DNA of 64,000 nt from Microbacterium ginsengiterrae (GTDB lineage: Bacteria > Actinomycetota > Actinomycetes > Actinomycetales > Microbacteriaceae), in assembly GCF_014205075.1 (NCBI RefSeq), contig NZ_JACHMU010000001.1, forward strand, positions 620,001 to 684,000, given 5' to 3'. The translations under genes and the position numbers were made by a program. The notes beneath the pieces are model-generated. The model worked only from the letters and a program-made list of their open reading frames with translations. It did no database searches and had not been told where the DNA came from. Shown piece after piece: positions 8,849 to 17,042 of this stretch. Each line of letters opens with the position of its first letter. Positions within the stretch are counted from its first letter, which is position 1.

Positions 8849-9394
8849 TTACTTCTCGTCGGTGGGCGCCTCGACGGCGTCGGCGGCAGCGGCCTCAGCG
8901 GCAGCGCCCTCCTCCGGCGACTCGGCACCGGCGGCGGCATCCTCGACGGGAGCCTCCTCAGCGGGGGCCTCCTCGACGGGAGCCTCGTCGGCGGGCTTGG
9001 CAGCCTTCGGCGCGGTCTTCTTCGCCTTCGGGGTGACGGGCTCGAGGACGAGCTCGATCACGGCCATGGGCGCGTTGTCACCCTTGCGGTTGCCGACCTT
9101 CGTGATGCGGGTGTAGCCGCCCTCACGGTCAGCGACCAGCGGCGCGATCTCGGAGAAGAGCGTGTGAACGACTTCCTTGTCTCCGATGATCGACAGCACG
9201 CGACGACGCGCGTGCAGGTCGCCGCGCTTGGCGAAGGTGATCAGACGCTCGGCGATCGGACGCAGGCGCTTGGCCTTCGTCTCGGTCGTCTTGATCGACT
9301 TGTGCGTGAACAGCGCCGCGGCGAGGTTCGCAAGCAGCAGGCGCTCGTGGGCGGGGCCGCCTCCGAGGCGGGGTCCCTTGTTGGGCTTGGGCAT
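8849..9394 (-). CDS. rplQ: 50S ribosomal protein L17 with long acidic tail
   Basis: L17, a large-subunit protein, 181 aa. The conserved core of about 118 residues starts [18 protein letters not shown] and is followed by a C-terminal tail of some 60 residues rich in Ala, Glu, Pro and Lys (repeats of [11 protein letters not shown] type). The tail must be disordered. Tails here are common in actinobacteria, but this one is long and net acidic, unlike most ribosomal tails. Last gene of infA-rpmJ-rpsM-rpsK-rpoA-rplQ. Confidence 0.97.
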   Translation of the reverse strand: MPKPNKGPRLGGGPAHERLLLANLAAALFTHKSIKTTETKAKRLRPIAERLITFAKRGDLHARRRVLSIIGDKEVVHTLFSEIAPLVADREGGYTRITKVGNRKGDNAPMAVIELVLEPVTPKAKKTAPKAAKPADEAPVEEAPAEEAPVEDAAAGAESPEEGAAAEAAAADAVEAPTDEK

Positions 9395-9428
9395 AATCGT
9401 CTAACTCCTGGTCAGATATTCGAGAAGG

Positions 9429-10418
9429 TCAGAAGGATTCGTCTTCGCCTGCGCCGTAGAAGTGGGCGCCGTCGAAGCCGGGCACCGAATCCTTGAGCGA
9501 CAGACCGAGCGAGATGAGCTTGTCGCGCACCTCGTCGACCGACTTCTGGCCGAAGTTGCGGATGTTCATGAGCTGCGTCTCCGACAGCGCCACGAGCTCG
9601 GACACCGTGTTGATGCCCTCGCGCTTGAGGCAGTTGTAGGAGCGGACCGACAGGTCGAGGTCCTCGATCGGCATCGACAGCTCGCTGGAGAGCACGGGCT
9701 CGACGGGCGCGGGGCCGATCTCGATGCCCTCGGCCTCGACGTTCAGCTCGCGGGCGAGACCGAACAGCTCGGTGAGGGTCTTGGCAGCCGAGGCGACGGC
9801 GTCGCGCGGGGCGATGCTGTTCTTCGTCTCGACGTCGAGGATGAGCTTGTCGAAGTCGGTGCGCTCACCGGCACGAGTCGCCTCGACGCGGTAGCTGACC
9901 TTGAGGACCGGCGAGTAGATCGAGTCGACGGGGATCTGCCCGGCCTCGGCGTACTCGTTGCGGTTCTGGGTCGCCGAGACGTAGCCACGGCCGCGCTCGA
10001 TGGTCAGCTCCAGCTCGAACTTCGCGGTGTCGTTGAGCGTCGCGATGACGAGCTCCGGGTTGTGCACCTCGACACCGGCGGGAGCCGAGATGTCAGCGGC
10101 GGTCACTTCACCGGCACCGGTCTTGCGAAGGTAAGCGGTGATGGGCTCGTCGCGCTCCGACGAGACGACCAGCTGCTTGATGTTGAGGATGATCTCGGTG
10201 ACATCCTCCTTCACGCCGGGGATGGTGCTGAACTCGTGCAGGACACCGTCGATGCGGATGCTGGTGACAGCAGCGCCGGGGATCGACGAGAGCAGGCTGC
10301 GGCGCAGCGCATTTCCGATGGTGTATCCGAAGCCGGGCTCGAGCGGCTCGACGATAAACCGGCTGCGGTCCTCGGCGATCTTTTCCTCGGTCAGTGTGGG
10401 ACGCTGTGCAATGAGCAC
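9429..10418 (-). CDS. rpoA: RNA polymerase alpha subunit
   Basis: RpoA, 329 aa. The N-terminal assembly domain (about 1-230) shows [20 protein letters not shown]; the C-terminal DNA- and activator-binding domain (about 250-320) shows [17 protein letters not shown] and [14 protein letters not shown]. It scaffolds polymerase assembly and touches UP elements and regulators. Located between rpsK and rplQ as in nearly all bacteria. The ATG follows AAAGGAACAC. Confidence 0.98.
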   Translation of the reverse strand: MLIAQRPTLTEEKIAEDRSRFIVEPLEPGFGYTIGNALRRSLLSSIPGAAVTSIRIDGVLHEFSTIPGVKEDVTEIILNIKQLVVSSERDEPITAYLRKTGAGEVTAADISAPAGVEVHNPELVIATLNDTAKFELELTIERGRGYVSATQNRNEYAEAGQIPVDSIYSPVLKVSYRVEATRAGERTDFDKLILDVETKNSIAPRDAVASAAKTLTELFGLARELNVEAEGIEIGPAPVEPVLSSELSMPIEDLDLSVRSYNCLKREGINTVSELVALSETQLMNIRNFGQKSVDEVRDKLISLGLSLKDSVPGFDGAHFYGAGEDESF

Positions 10419-10510
10419 TCTGTGTTCCTTTCGATCACATGCCCGCTATATGACATGTGGTGGGTGAGGTCTTGAGTTGTGGAAGTCAGTGCCCGCGATC
10501 GGGCGTGTGC

Positions 10511-10544
10511 CGCTCGGACCCTTCGCCATGCGCGGGGCCGAGCG
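10511..10544. other. hairpin between rpsK and rpoA
   Basis: CGCTCGG (10511-10517) pairs with CCGAGCG (10538-10544), with further GC pairing inside. It may tune the expression ratio between ribosomal proteins and RpoA, or be an RNase processing site. No T tract. Confidence 0.4.
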
Positions 10545-10558
10545 ACACACGAGCCGGA

Positions 10559-10957
10559 TCAGACGCGGCGACGCTTCGGCGGGCGGCAGCCGTTGTGCGC
10601 CTGCGGGGTGACGTCCTGGATCGAACCGACCTCGAGACCGGCAGCGGTCAGCGAGCGGATCGCGGTCTCACGACCGGAGCCCGGACCCTTGACGAAGACG
10701 TCGACCTTCTTGACGCCGTGCTCCTGAGCCTGGCGGGCAGCCGACTCGGCAGCCATACCAGCGGCGTACGGGGTCGACTTGCGCGAGCCCTTGAAGCCCA
10801 CGCCACCCGACGATGCCCAGCTGATGACAGCGCCGGACGGGTCGGTGATCGAGACGATGGTGTTGTTGAACGTCGACTTGATGTGGGCCTGGCCCAGCGC
10901 GATGTTCTTCTTCTCCTTGCGGCGCGGCTTGCGCGCGGCGGCCTTAGGTGCAGCCAT
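10559..10957 (-). CDS. rpsK: 30S ribosomal protein S11
   Basis: S11, 132 aa, binds 16S rRNA on the platform near the mRNA exit. The sequence after an N-terminal Lys/Arg/Ala extension shows [18 protein letters not shown] and the C-terminal [18 protein letters not shown], both nearly invariant. Ribosome site AGGAGAAAACTTTC before the ATG. Downstream partner of rpsM. Confidence 0.98.
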   Translation of the reverse strand: MAAPKAAARKPRRKEKKNIALGQAHIKSTFNNTIVSITDPSGAVISWASSGGVGFKGSRKSTPYAAGMAAESAARQAQEHGVKKVDVFVKGPGSGRETAIRSLTAAGLEVGSIQDVTPQAHNGCRPPKRRRV

Positions 10958-10987
10958 GAAAGTTTTCTCCTAGTCCCTGGCCGCTGC

Positions 10988-11362
10988 TTAGCGGGCCTTC
11001 TTCTTGCCGGCGACGGTGCGCTTCGGGCCCTTGCGGGTACGGGCGTTGGTCTTGGTGCGCTGACCGCGGACCGGAAGGCCACGACGGTGGCGGATGCCCT
11101 CGTAGGAGCCGATCTCGACCTTGCGGCGGATGTCTGCGGCGACCTCGCGGCGCAGGTCACCCTCCACCTTGTAGTTGCCTTCGATGTAGTCGCGGAGTGC
11201 GATGAGCTGGTCGTCGCTCAGGTCCTTGACGCGGATCGACTCGTCGATCTCGGTGGCCTTGAGGATCTCGACCGAGCGGGTACGGCCGACGCCGTAGATG
11301 TAGGTAAGGGCGATCACCACGCGCTTGTCGCGCGGGATGTCAACGCCGGCAAGACGTGCCAT
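10988..11362 (-). CDS. rpsM: 30S ribosomal protein S13
   Basis: S13, 124 aa, head of the small subunit, contacts P-site tRNA with its basic tail. Shows [19 protein letters not shown], the YIYGVGR helix-hairpin-helix motif, and [20 protein letters not shown], ending in a Lys/Arg tail. Ribosome site GGAGATACCGC. Separated from rpmJ by an unusually long 218-bp spacer full of hairpins. Confidence 0.98.
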   Translation of the reverse strand: MARLAGVDIPRDKRVVIALTYIYGVGRTRSVEILKATEIDESIRVKDLSDDQLIALRDYIEGNYKVEGDLRREVAADIRRKVEIGSYEGIRHRRGLPVRGQRTKTNARTRKGPKRTVAGKKKAR

Positions 11363-11489
11363 GCGGTATCTCCTGGGATGAGTAGAGGTGTGGAGCAGAA
11401 TGTGGACCCGGGCCTCTGTCCCGAGGTGTCCCCCGCGATGCGGGTTCTTGATCCTGCCTGTATGTGTTCAGTTGTTCGCTGTTCGAGCT

Positions 11490-11582
11490 GGATCTCGACT
11501 CGCTCGCGCTTCGCGCGTGCTCGCTCGATCCTGAACCGATCGCGCATCAGGGCGGCTGCGCCGCCATGATCCGCGACGGATC
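11490..11582. repeat. REP-like palindrome and two further hairpins between rpmJ and rpsM
   Basis: Three structures follow one another in the rpmJ-rpsM spacer. First is a long imperfect palindrome, GGATC...GATCC (11490-11531), with TCGACTCGCTCGC-type content. Next is GGCGGC-TGC-GCCGCC (11551-11565). Last is GATCCG-CGA-CGGATC (11568-11582), which includes two bases of the rpmJ stop codon. The first resembles a repeated palindrome seen in many actinobacterial genomes (my recollection, not checked). Confidence 0.6.
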
Positions 11583-11697
11583 AACCCTGGCGCTGCTTGT
11601 GGCGCGGGTTGCTCTTGCAGATCACCATGACGCGCCCGTGACGGCGGATCACCTTGCAGTGATCGCAGATGGGCTTGACGCTGGGCTTGACCTTCAT
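11581..11697 (-). CDS. rpmJ: 50S ribosomal protein L36, zinc-binding form
   Basis: L36, 38 aa: starts [14 protein letters not shown] and ends [11 protein letters not shown]. Cys11, Cys14, Cys27 and His33 form the zinc ribbon, so this is the C+ form rather than the zinc-free paralogue. Position between infA and rpsM is canonical. The ATG at 11697 is preceded on the minus strand by the AGGAAACACA ribosome site. Confidence 0.96.
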   Translation of the reverse strand: MKVKPSVKPICDHCKVIRRHGRVMVICKSNPRHKQRQG

Positions 11698-11762
11698 TGT
11701 GTTTCCTGTTCGCTGTCTTCACCGGGCAGGCGCAGGCGCCTGGGGTGTTACTTCTCGACCGA

Positions 11763-11984
11763 TCAGCGGTAGCGGTAGACGATGCGACCACGGGTGAGGT
11801 CGTAGGGGCTGAGCTCCACGACCACGCGGTCCTCGGGGATGATACGGATGTAGTTCTGCCGCATCTTTCCGGAGATCGTGGCGAGCACCTTGTGTCCGTT
11901 GGTGAGCTCAACGCGGAACATCGCGTTGGGCAACGCCTCGGAAATGACGCCCTCGATCTCGATGACACCGTCTTTCTTAGCCAT
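11763..11984 (-). CDS. infA: translation initiation factor IF-1
   Basis: IF-1, 73 aa, a single OB fold that occupies the ribosomal A site during initiation. The sequence begins [20 protein letters not shown] and ends [12 protein letters not shown], both invariant features. The internal ATG at 11984 is chosen by family length; the longer reading frame upstream is not coding. A promoter (12090-12118) and a leader hairpin (12003-12020) lie upstream. First gene of the alpha operon. Confidence 0.98.
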   Translation of the reverse strand: MAKKDGVIEIEGVISEALPNAMFRVELTNGHKVLATISGKMRQNYIRIIPEDRVVVELSPYDLTRGRIVYRYR

Positions 11985-12002
11985 AGCCTCGCTGACGCTT
12001 CT

Positions 12003-12020
12003 GCAGATCGGTCGATCTGC
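12003..12020 (-). other. leader hairpin upstream of infA
   Basis: GCAGATCG and CGATCTGC form a perfect inverted repeat 18 nt before the infA ATG, inside a leader of about 100 nt. It may be a regulatory or mRNA-stabilising element. Confidence 0.5.
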
Positions 12021-12089
12021 GGTGGATGGGTGATTGTGGTGACCTCGCGGACGGACACGCCGAAACCGGGCACAGGGCACCAACGCTCT

Positions 12090-12118
12090 ATGTTATCCGC
12101 TCCGGGCGCCCTCGGCAA
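12090..12118 (-). promoter_or_regulatory. promoter of the infA operon
   Basis: On the minus strand TTGCCG, 17 nt, TAACAT: a good housekeeping-sigma promoter 106 nt upstream of infA, in the gap after the DsbA-like gene. Confidence 0.7.
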
Positions 12119-12166
12119 CTCGAGAGCGGGCCGCCCGTGGGCGACTCGCTCTCTGCGAGGTGTCGA

Positions 12167-12829
12167 TCAGCCGAGGATCTCGGCGAACCGAGTGGCGATC
12201 TGCGAGTTCTCGATACGCTCTCCGTCGATCTCGACGGTGGGCGTTCCCTGGATCTCGTGCGAGTTCGTCTGCGAGGTGATGTAGCGCTTGTACGTGCCGT
12301 CGGCGATGCAGTCCGCAGCCCCCTCGGCGCCGACCTGGGCCGCGAAGGCGGCGAGTTCGTCGTCGCTGAGTCCCGGCGTGTTCTCCGCAGGCTGGTTCTC
12401 GAACAGTACGTTGAAGTACTCCAGCGTCGCCTCGGGCGCCTCGGCGGCCACGCAGTAGACGGACGCCGCGGCCCTGGTGGAGAACTCCGTGTTCTGGGAG
12501 TACCGGTCGAGGATCGAGATGGGGTGCAGGTTCAGGGTGATCTCGTCGGCTGCCGCCGCCTCCTGCAGCTGCCCGCCGTATGCGTCCTCGAAGTCACCGC
12601 AGATCGGGCACATGAAGTCGACGTAGGTGTCGATCTCCGTCTCGCCCTCGCCGAAGCTGATCGCGCCGGTCTCCTCGTTGACGATCGCACTGCTGGGAGC
12701 GGTGCCGGGCGAGCTCGCCTGGTTGTTCAGGAACACCACCAGCCCACCGAGGACCACGAGGACCACGACGACGGCGATCGAGATCCCGATCGCGAACCAG
12801 TTGGTGTTGCTCTTGGCGGCAGCGGCCAT
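12167..12829 (-). CDS. membrane-anchored DsbA-like thioredoxin-fold protein
   Basis: A 220-aa protein with one membrane helix near residues 11-33 (IGISIAVVVVLVVLGGLVVF) and an external thioredoxin-like domain. The active-site motif is CPIC in DTYVDFMCPICGDFEDA near residue 76, followed by the cis-Pro loop GTPTVEIDG near 200. A second Cys pair (VYCV and DCI) may form a structural disulfide. It probably catalyses or accepts disulfides in exported proteins. The ATG at 12829 is chosen because the helix follows shortly; a longer ORF upstream lies over a polypurine tract. The gene separates infA from the AbiEi/DUF559-like gene. Confidence 0.88.
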   Translation of the reverse strand: MAAAAKSNTNWFAIGISIAVVVVLVVLGGLVVFLNNQASSPGTAPSSAIVNEETGAISFGEGETEIDTYVDFMCPICGDFEDAYGGQLQEAAAADEITLNLHPISILDRYSQNTEFSTRAAASVYCVAAEAPEATLEYFNVLFENQPAENTPGLSDDELAAFAAQVGAEGAADCIADGTYKRYITSQTNSHEIQGTPTVEIDGERIENSQIATRFAEILG

Positions 12830-13137
12830 GACTTTCCGATCTCTCAGGGCCCGCGCTGGAGGCGGGAGGTGCGCTTTCATCCTGCCGAGCAATCCTATGC
12901 CCCTCTTGTGAACCCCCTCCGCTCCCCCTCTCCCCCTCCCTTGCCCTTCCCTTGCCTCCCGCCGGCGAGACACCATCCGCGACGCGAGACACCATGCACC
13001 GCGTGATGCCTCGTGCCGCGCGTGGTGTCTCGAGCCCGCCGCGAGTTGTTCTGCACAGGGCGGGGAGACAGGGCGGTCGTGCACGAGGACAGGGTCTGCG
13101 CAAACAGGGGCAGGGCGCGGAGGGTCAGGATGCGGGG
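12830..13137. other. gene-free interval with polypyrimidine tract and boxes
   Basis: About 308 bases with no supported gene. From the DsbA-like start rightward there is a plus-strand polypyrimidine tract (about 12911-12960, almost only C and T) and then the GAGACACCA box element at 12965-13032. The remainder up to the AbiEi/DUF559-like start shows no feature I can name. Confidence 0.7.
12965..13032. repeat. GAGACACCA box element, left copy
   Basis: Two direct copies of GCGAGACACCAT (12965-12976, 12984-12995) and one inverted copy (CGTGGTGTCTCG, 13021-13032). The second and third can pair as a stem over a 25-nt loop. The same boxes recur immediately after the AbiEi/DUF559-like gene. Confidence 0.85.
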
Positions 13138-14100
13138 ATGCCGCTGCTCCTCACCGACCGCGCGGTCGCCGTCTCACCCGTCCCCCTCCTGACGGCGGCC
13201 GCGTGCAGGATGCAGGGAATCCCCGTCTCCCCGGAGGTCCTGCGCCGGGTGCGCCACGGTCTGTACGTGGAGCGCGGTGCATACGAGCGATTGCCGCCGT
13301 GGTCGAAGTATGCCGTGCGCGTGCACGCCTTCGCCATGAAGCATCCGGAGGCGACGCTCTGTCTCGAATCCGCCGCCGTCCTCCACGGCCTGCCGAGCTT
13401 CGGCGAGACGCGCGACATCCACGTCCACTCGGCCGAACGCGCCAGGTCCCGACGCTTCGGCGACGTACTCGTCCACACCAGCAGCGACCCGCGCGCTGTC
13501 GAGCTTGTCAGCGGCGTGCGTGTCACCGGTCTCCTCGACACCGTCGTCGACCTCGGTCGCGCCCTGCCGCCGGCCCAGGCACTTGCCGTGATGGACAGCG
13601 CGACATCTCCAGCACAGGGCGGTCCTCTGTCACTCGACGGTCTCCGGCTCCGCTCCGATGCGCAGGTGAACCGCCGTGGCCGCGCCCGCCTGCGTTGGCT
13701 GTGGGCGCACGTCGACGGCACGGCGGAGTCGCCGGCGGAGAGCGTCAGCCGCGCGGTGATCCTGTGGTCGGGATTCGAGACGCCGGAACTCCAGCGCTCG
13801 TTCACCTACGAAGGAGCCGTCGACCGAGTCGACTTCCACTTCCCCTCCACAGGGTCGATCGGCGAGGTCGACGGGTGGGAGAAGTACGGCTTGGGAAATC
13901 CTGCTGCCGCCGCGCAGTCACTCGCCGCGGAGAAGCGCCGGGAGGATCGCCTTCGCAGGAACGGACACCCGTTCGCCCGTTGGGAGTTCGCCGACGCGTG
14001 GAAGGTCCGCCCTCTGCAGCATGCGCTCCTCGCCGCTGGCGTCGAACGGGTGGCGCCCCCGCAGCTGCAGCTCCTCTCCACTCTCCGCTCACGACGGTGA
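13138..14100 (+). CDS. AbiEi-like winged helix plus DUF559/Vsr-like nuclease-fold protein
   Basis: A 320-aa cytoplasmic protein read against the direction of every neighbour. The N-terminus resembles the AbiEi-type antitoxin/DNA-binding domain common in actinobacteria (LLTAAACRMQGIPVSPEVLR, RRVRHGLYVERGAYERL, then ESAAVLHGLP). The C-terminal part, about 215-310, resembles DUF559/Vsr-like endonuclease folds, with VDRVDFHFP, IGEVDGWEKYG and a following basic helix (EKRREDRLRRNG) as candidate acidic and basic active-site residues. Family assignment is by eye and moderate. The ATG at 13138 suits the domain start. Its TGA is part of a GAGACACCA box, and boxes flank both ends, which suggests a self-contained cassette inserted between map and infA. 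No toxin gene is adjacent. Confidence 0.72.
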   Translation: MPLLLTDRAVAVSPVPLLTAAACRMQGIPVSPEVLRRVRHGLYVERGAYERLPPWSKYAVRVHAFAMKHPEATLCLESAAVLHGLPSFGETRDIHVHSAERARSRRFGDVLVHTSSDPRAVELVSGVRVTGLLDTVVDLGRALPPAQALAVMDSATSPAQGGPLSLDGLRLRSDAQVNRRGRARLRWLWAHVDGTAESPAESVSRAVILWSGFETPELQRSFTYEGAVDRVDFHFPSTGSIGEVDGWEKYGLGNPAAAAQSLAAEKRREDRLRRNGHPFARWEFADAWKVRPLQHALLAAGVERVAPPQLQLLSTLRSRR

Positions 14101-14165
14101 GACACCACGGAGGTGGCGAGACATCGCCCGACGCGTGGTGTCTCGACGACGAAGTGGTGTTTCGC
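14099..14165. repeat. GAGACACCA box element, right copy
   Basis: Direct boxes at 14099-14109 (GAGACACCACG) and 14117-14125 (CGAGACATC, degenerate). Inverted boxes at 14134-14145 (CGTGGTGTCTCG) and 14153-14165 (GTGGTGTTTCG core). The first box overlaps the stop codon of the AbiEi/DUF559-like gene. Confidence 0.82.
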
Positions 14166-14171
14166 GGGGAG

Positions 14172-15020
14172 TCAGGCGGGGCGGACCGGCGTGATGCCGA
14201 ACGGCGCGAGGCCGGCGGCACCGCCGTCGGCAGCCGTCAGGACCCAGATGCCGTCGGCATGAAGGGCGACGCTGTGCTCCCAGTGCGAGCCGTCGCTGCC
14301 GTCGACCGTCGACACAGTCCAGTCGTCGTCCTCGACGAGGGTCTCCTCGCCTCCGGCGGTGACCATCGGCTCGATCGCGAGGACGAGCCCTGGCTTGACC
14401 TCGGCCCCGGGATCCGGGGTTCGGTAGTTGAAGACGCTCGGAGCCTCGTGCATCTTGCGACCGATACCGTGCCCGACGTACTCCCGCAGGATGCCGTACG
14501 TCTCACCGGACACCTCTGACGGGCCCTGCGCCTCGATGTACTCCTGGATCGACGCACCGATGTCGCCGAGGTGACGAGCGGTCGCCATCGCGGCGATGCC
14601 GGCCCACATCGACCCCTCCGTGACTCGGGAGAGCTCCTCGCGCCGAGCGACGAGTTCCGGGCGCGAGGGGTCGGGGATGACGAAGGTGCGGGCGCTGTCG
14701 CCGTTCCAACCATGGAACTGCGCACCGCTGTCGACCGAGACGATGTCCCCCGGCTCCAGCACACGCGCGCCGGGGATACCGTGCACGACCTGCTCGTTCA
14801 CCGAGATGCACGTGGTGTGGTGGTATCCGCGGACGAGCCGGAAGTTCGATTCGGCCCCGCGCGAGGTGATCGCCGCCGACGCGGCCGCGTCCACGTCAGC
14901 CGTGGTCCGACCCGCGCGGATCGCCGCTGCGGCGGCATCCAACGACGCCGCAGTGATGAGTCCCGGTTCGATCATCGCCCGCAGCTGGGCGGGTGTCTTG
15001 TAGATCGAGCGTCGGAACAC
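14172..15020 (-). CDS. map: methionine aminopeptidase, type I
   Basis: Map, 282 aa, removes initiator Met from nascent proteins. The dimetal pita-bread fold is complete: VDSGAQFHGWNGDSARTF supplies two Asp ligands, EYVGHGIGRKMHEAP the His, AIEPMVTAG the first Glu and WEHSVALH the last Glu. CISVNEQVVHGIPG carries the substrate-side His. The start is GTG one base after the adk stop (TGACGTG), so translation is coupled. Order secY-adk-map is canonical. Confidence 0.96.
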   Translation of the reverse strand: MFRRSIYKTPAQLRAMIEPGLITAASLDAAAAAIRAGRTTADVDAAASAAITSRGAESNFRLVRGYHHTTCISVNEQVVHGIPGARVLEPGDIVSVDSGAQFHGWNGDSARTFVIPDPSRPELVARREELSRVTEGSMWAGIAAMATARHLGDIGASIQEYIEAQGPSEVSGETYGILREYVGHGIGRKMHEAPSVFNYRTPDPGAEVKPGLVLAIEPMVTAGGEETLVEDDDWTVSTVDGSDGSHWEHSVALHADGIWVLTAADGGAAGLAPFGITPVRPA

Positions 15021-15021
15021 G

Positions 15022-15621
15022 TCAGGCCGCGAGCGTCAGACCGCGTGCGCGCAGCGCCGCGGTGATGCGCTCGGTGATCTCGTCGAGAGAGCCGACGCCG
15101 TCGATGCGGTCGACGATGCCCCGGTCGCCGTACACGGCGAGGATCGGAGCGGTCTCCTTCTCGTAGATGTCGAGGCGGTGCGCGATGGCCTCTTCCGTGT
15201 CATCCGACCGGCCCTGCTCCTGCGCACGCAGGGTCAACCGCTCGATGCTCTCCTCGCGGGGGACGTCGAGCAGGATGACGGCGTCCAGCGCCTCACCGCG
15301 CGACGCCAGGAACTCCTCGAGGTGCCCGACCTGCGCCGTGTTGCGCGGGTAGCCGTCGAGGATGAAGCCGCCGGCGGCGTCCTCCTGCGACAGGCGGTCG
15401 CGCACGATGTCACCGGTCAGCTCGTCCGGCACGAGGTCGCCGCGGTCGAGGATCGCCGTGACCTGCTGGCCGAGTTCCGTTCCGCCCTTGATGTTCGCGC
15501 GGAAGATGTCCCCCGTCGAGACGACAGGGATGCCCAGTGCCTCGGCGATGCGCACGCCCTGCGTGCCCTTGCCGGAGCCCTGCGGGCCGACGATGAGGAG
15601 TCGAGCGGATGCTGCGTTCAA
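15022..15621 (-). CDS. adk: adenylate kinase, short-LID form
   Basis: Adk, 199 aa, interconverts ATP + AMP and 2 ADP. The P-loop is LLIVGPQGSGKGTQ near residues 8-21; GFILDGYPRNTAQ is the AMP/LID hinge motif. The zinc-bearing LID insertion of longer Adk is absent, as in actinobacteria. The start is TTG, overlapping the secY TGA as TTGA, with no clear Shine-Dalgarno of its own, so it depends on termination-reinitiation. Confidence 0.95.
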   Translation of the reverse strand: MNAASARLLIVGPQGSGKGTQGVRIAEALGIPVVSTGDIFRANIKGGTELGQQVTAILDRGDLVPDELTGDIVRDRLSQEDAAGGFILDGYPRNTAQVGHLEEFLASRGEALDAVILLDVPREESIERLTLRAQEQGRSDDTEEAIAHRLDIYEKETAPILAVYGDRGIVDRIDGVGSLDEITERITAALRARGLTLAA

Positions 15622-16940
15622 CGGAGGAGCCCTTCGTAGTGGCGCTGCTGGAGCTGCGCATCGATCTGCTTGACCGTCTCGAGACCGACACCGACGATGA
15701 TGAGGATCGAGGCGCCGCCGAACGGGAAGTTCTGGTTGGCGCCGACGGTGGCCAGAGCGATCAACGGGATCAGCGCGATCAGACCCAGGTAGATCGAGCC
15801 GGGGAAAGTGATGCGGGTGAGGACGAAGTCGAGGTAGTCGGCGGTCGGACGTCCGGCACGGATGCCGGGGATGAACCCGCCGTACTTCTTCATGTTGTCG
15901 GCGACCTCGACGGGGTTGAACGTGATCGCGACGTAGAAGTACGTGAACCCGATGATGAGCAGGAAGTACGCCGCCATGTAGAGCGGCTGGTCACCTGTGG
16001 TGAAGTTCTGCGAGATCCACACGACCCAGGCTGCGGGCTCCGAGCCGTCCTGCGGGGTGTTGAACTGCGCGATGAGCATCGGGATGTACAGCAACGACGA
16101 GGCGAAGATGATCGGGATAACACCGGCCATGTTGACCTTGATCGGGATGTAGGTGTTCGTGCCGCCGTAGGTGCGGCGCCCGACCATGCGCTTGGCGTAC
16201 TGCACGGGGATCCGCCGCTGGGACTGTTCGACGAACACCACGAGCCCCGTCACGACGATTCCGACCGCGAGCACGAGCAGGAACGTCTCGAAGCCGTTCG
16301 CCTCGAAGATCGCCCACATCGCGGCCGGGAAGGTCGCAGCGATCGACGTGAAGATGAGCAGCGACATACCGTTGCCGATGCCGCGCTCGGTGACGAGCTC
16401 AGCGAACCACATGATCAGACCGGTACCGGCGGTCATCGTGATGATGATGAGCAGCTGCGCCCACCACACGTCGTTTGTGAGGAGCTGCTGACATGCCGCG
16501 ATGTCAGTGGCTCCGAACAGCTGTCCGCTGCGCGCGACCGTCACGAGAGTGGTCGACTGCAGCAGTGCGAGTGCGATCGTGAGGTAGCGGGTGTACTGGG
16601 TCAGGCGGGCCTGGCCGGCCTGACCTTCCTTGTGCAGCGCCTCGAAGTGAGGGATGACGACGCGCAGCAGCTGGGTGATGATCGTCGCCGTGATGTACGG
16701 CATGACGCCGAGGGCGAAGATCGACAGCTGGAGCAGCGCGCCGCCGGAGAAGAGGTTGACCAGGCTCAGCAGCCCCTCGGTGCCGGCGTTGATGCGCAGG
16801 CACTCCTCGACGTTCGGGAAGTTCACGAACGGAGCAGGGACGTGGGATCCGAGTCGGTAGATGGCGATGATCGCCAGAGTGAAACCGATCTTCCGACGCA
16901 AGTCGGGCGTGCGGAAGATCCGCGCGATAGCGCTAAACAA
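15618..16940 (-). CDS. secY: preprotein translocase subunit SecY
   Basis: SecY, 440 aa, the channel of the Sec translocon, with about ten membrane helices. The plug and helix 2 region shows FSGGALLQLSIFALGVMPYI, and GIGNGMSLLIF and the cytoplasmic loop AKRMVGRRTYGG are conserved. Ribosome site TTCTGGAGGAACGCC region before the ATG. A hairpin at 17003-17035 separates it from rplO, so secY-adk-map may be partly independent of the spc genes. Confidence 0.98.
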   Translation of the reverse strand: MFSAIARIFRTPDLRRKIGFTLAIIAIYRLGSHVPAPFVNFPNVEECLRINAGTEGLLSLVNLFSGGALLQLSIFALGVMPYITATIITQLLRVVIPHFEALHKEGQAGQARLTQYTRYLTIALALLQSTTLVTVARSGQLFGATDIAACQQLLTNDVWWAQLLIIITMTAGTGLIMWFAELVTERGIGNGMSLLIFTSIAATFPAAMWAIFEANGFETFLLVLAVGIVVTGLVVFVEQSQRRIPVQYAKRMVGRRTYGGTNTYIPIKVNMAGVIPIIFASSLLYIPMLIAQFNTPQDGSEPAAWVVWISQNFTTGDQPLYMAAYFLLIIGFTYFYVAITFNPVEVADNMKKYGGFIPGIRAGRPTADYLDFVLTRITFPGSIYLGLIALIPLIALATVGANQNFPFGGASILIIVGVGLETVKQIDAQLQQRHYEGLLR

Positions 16941-17002
16941 GGGCGTTCCTCCAGAAAAGGGATGCCGACCCGCGACGGACGGCCGAAAGACCAGCGTAAC
17001 GC

Positions 17003-17035
17003 AGAGAGGGGCCGGAGAATCTCCGACCCCTCTCT
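17003..17035 (-). terminator. hairpin between rplO and secY
   Basis: A stem AGAGAGGGG/CCCCTCTCT with an inner CGGAG/CTCCG stem and a single mismatch, 8 bases after rplO. It has terminator shape but no T tract; partial read-through into secY is likely. Confidence 0.6.
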
Positions 17036-17042
17036 CACGCGA

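Noticed and set aside
12965..14165. Box-flanked gene considered as a classical insertion sequence
   Set aside because: No transposase-like DDE motif, no clear target-site duplication, and boxes are repeated rather than single terminal repeats.
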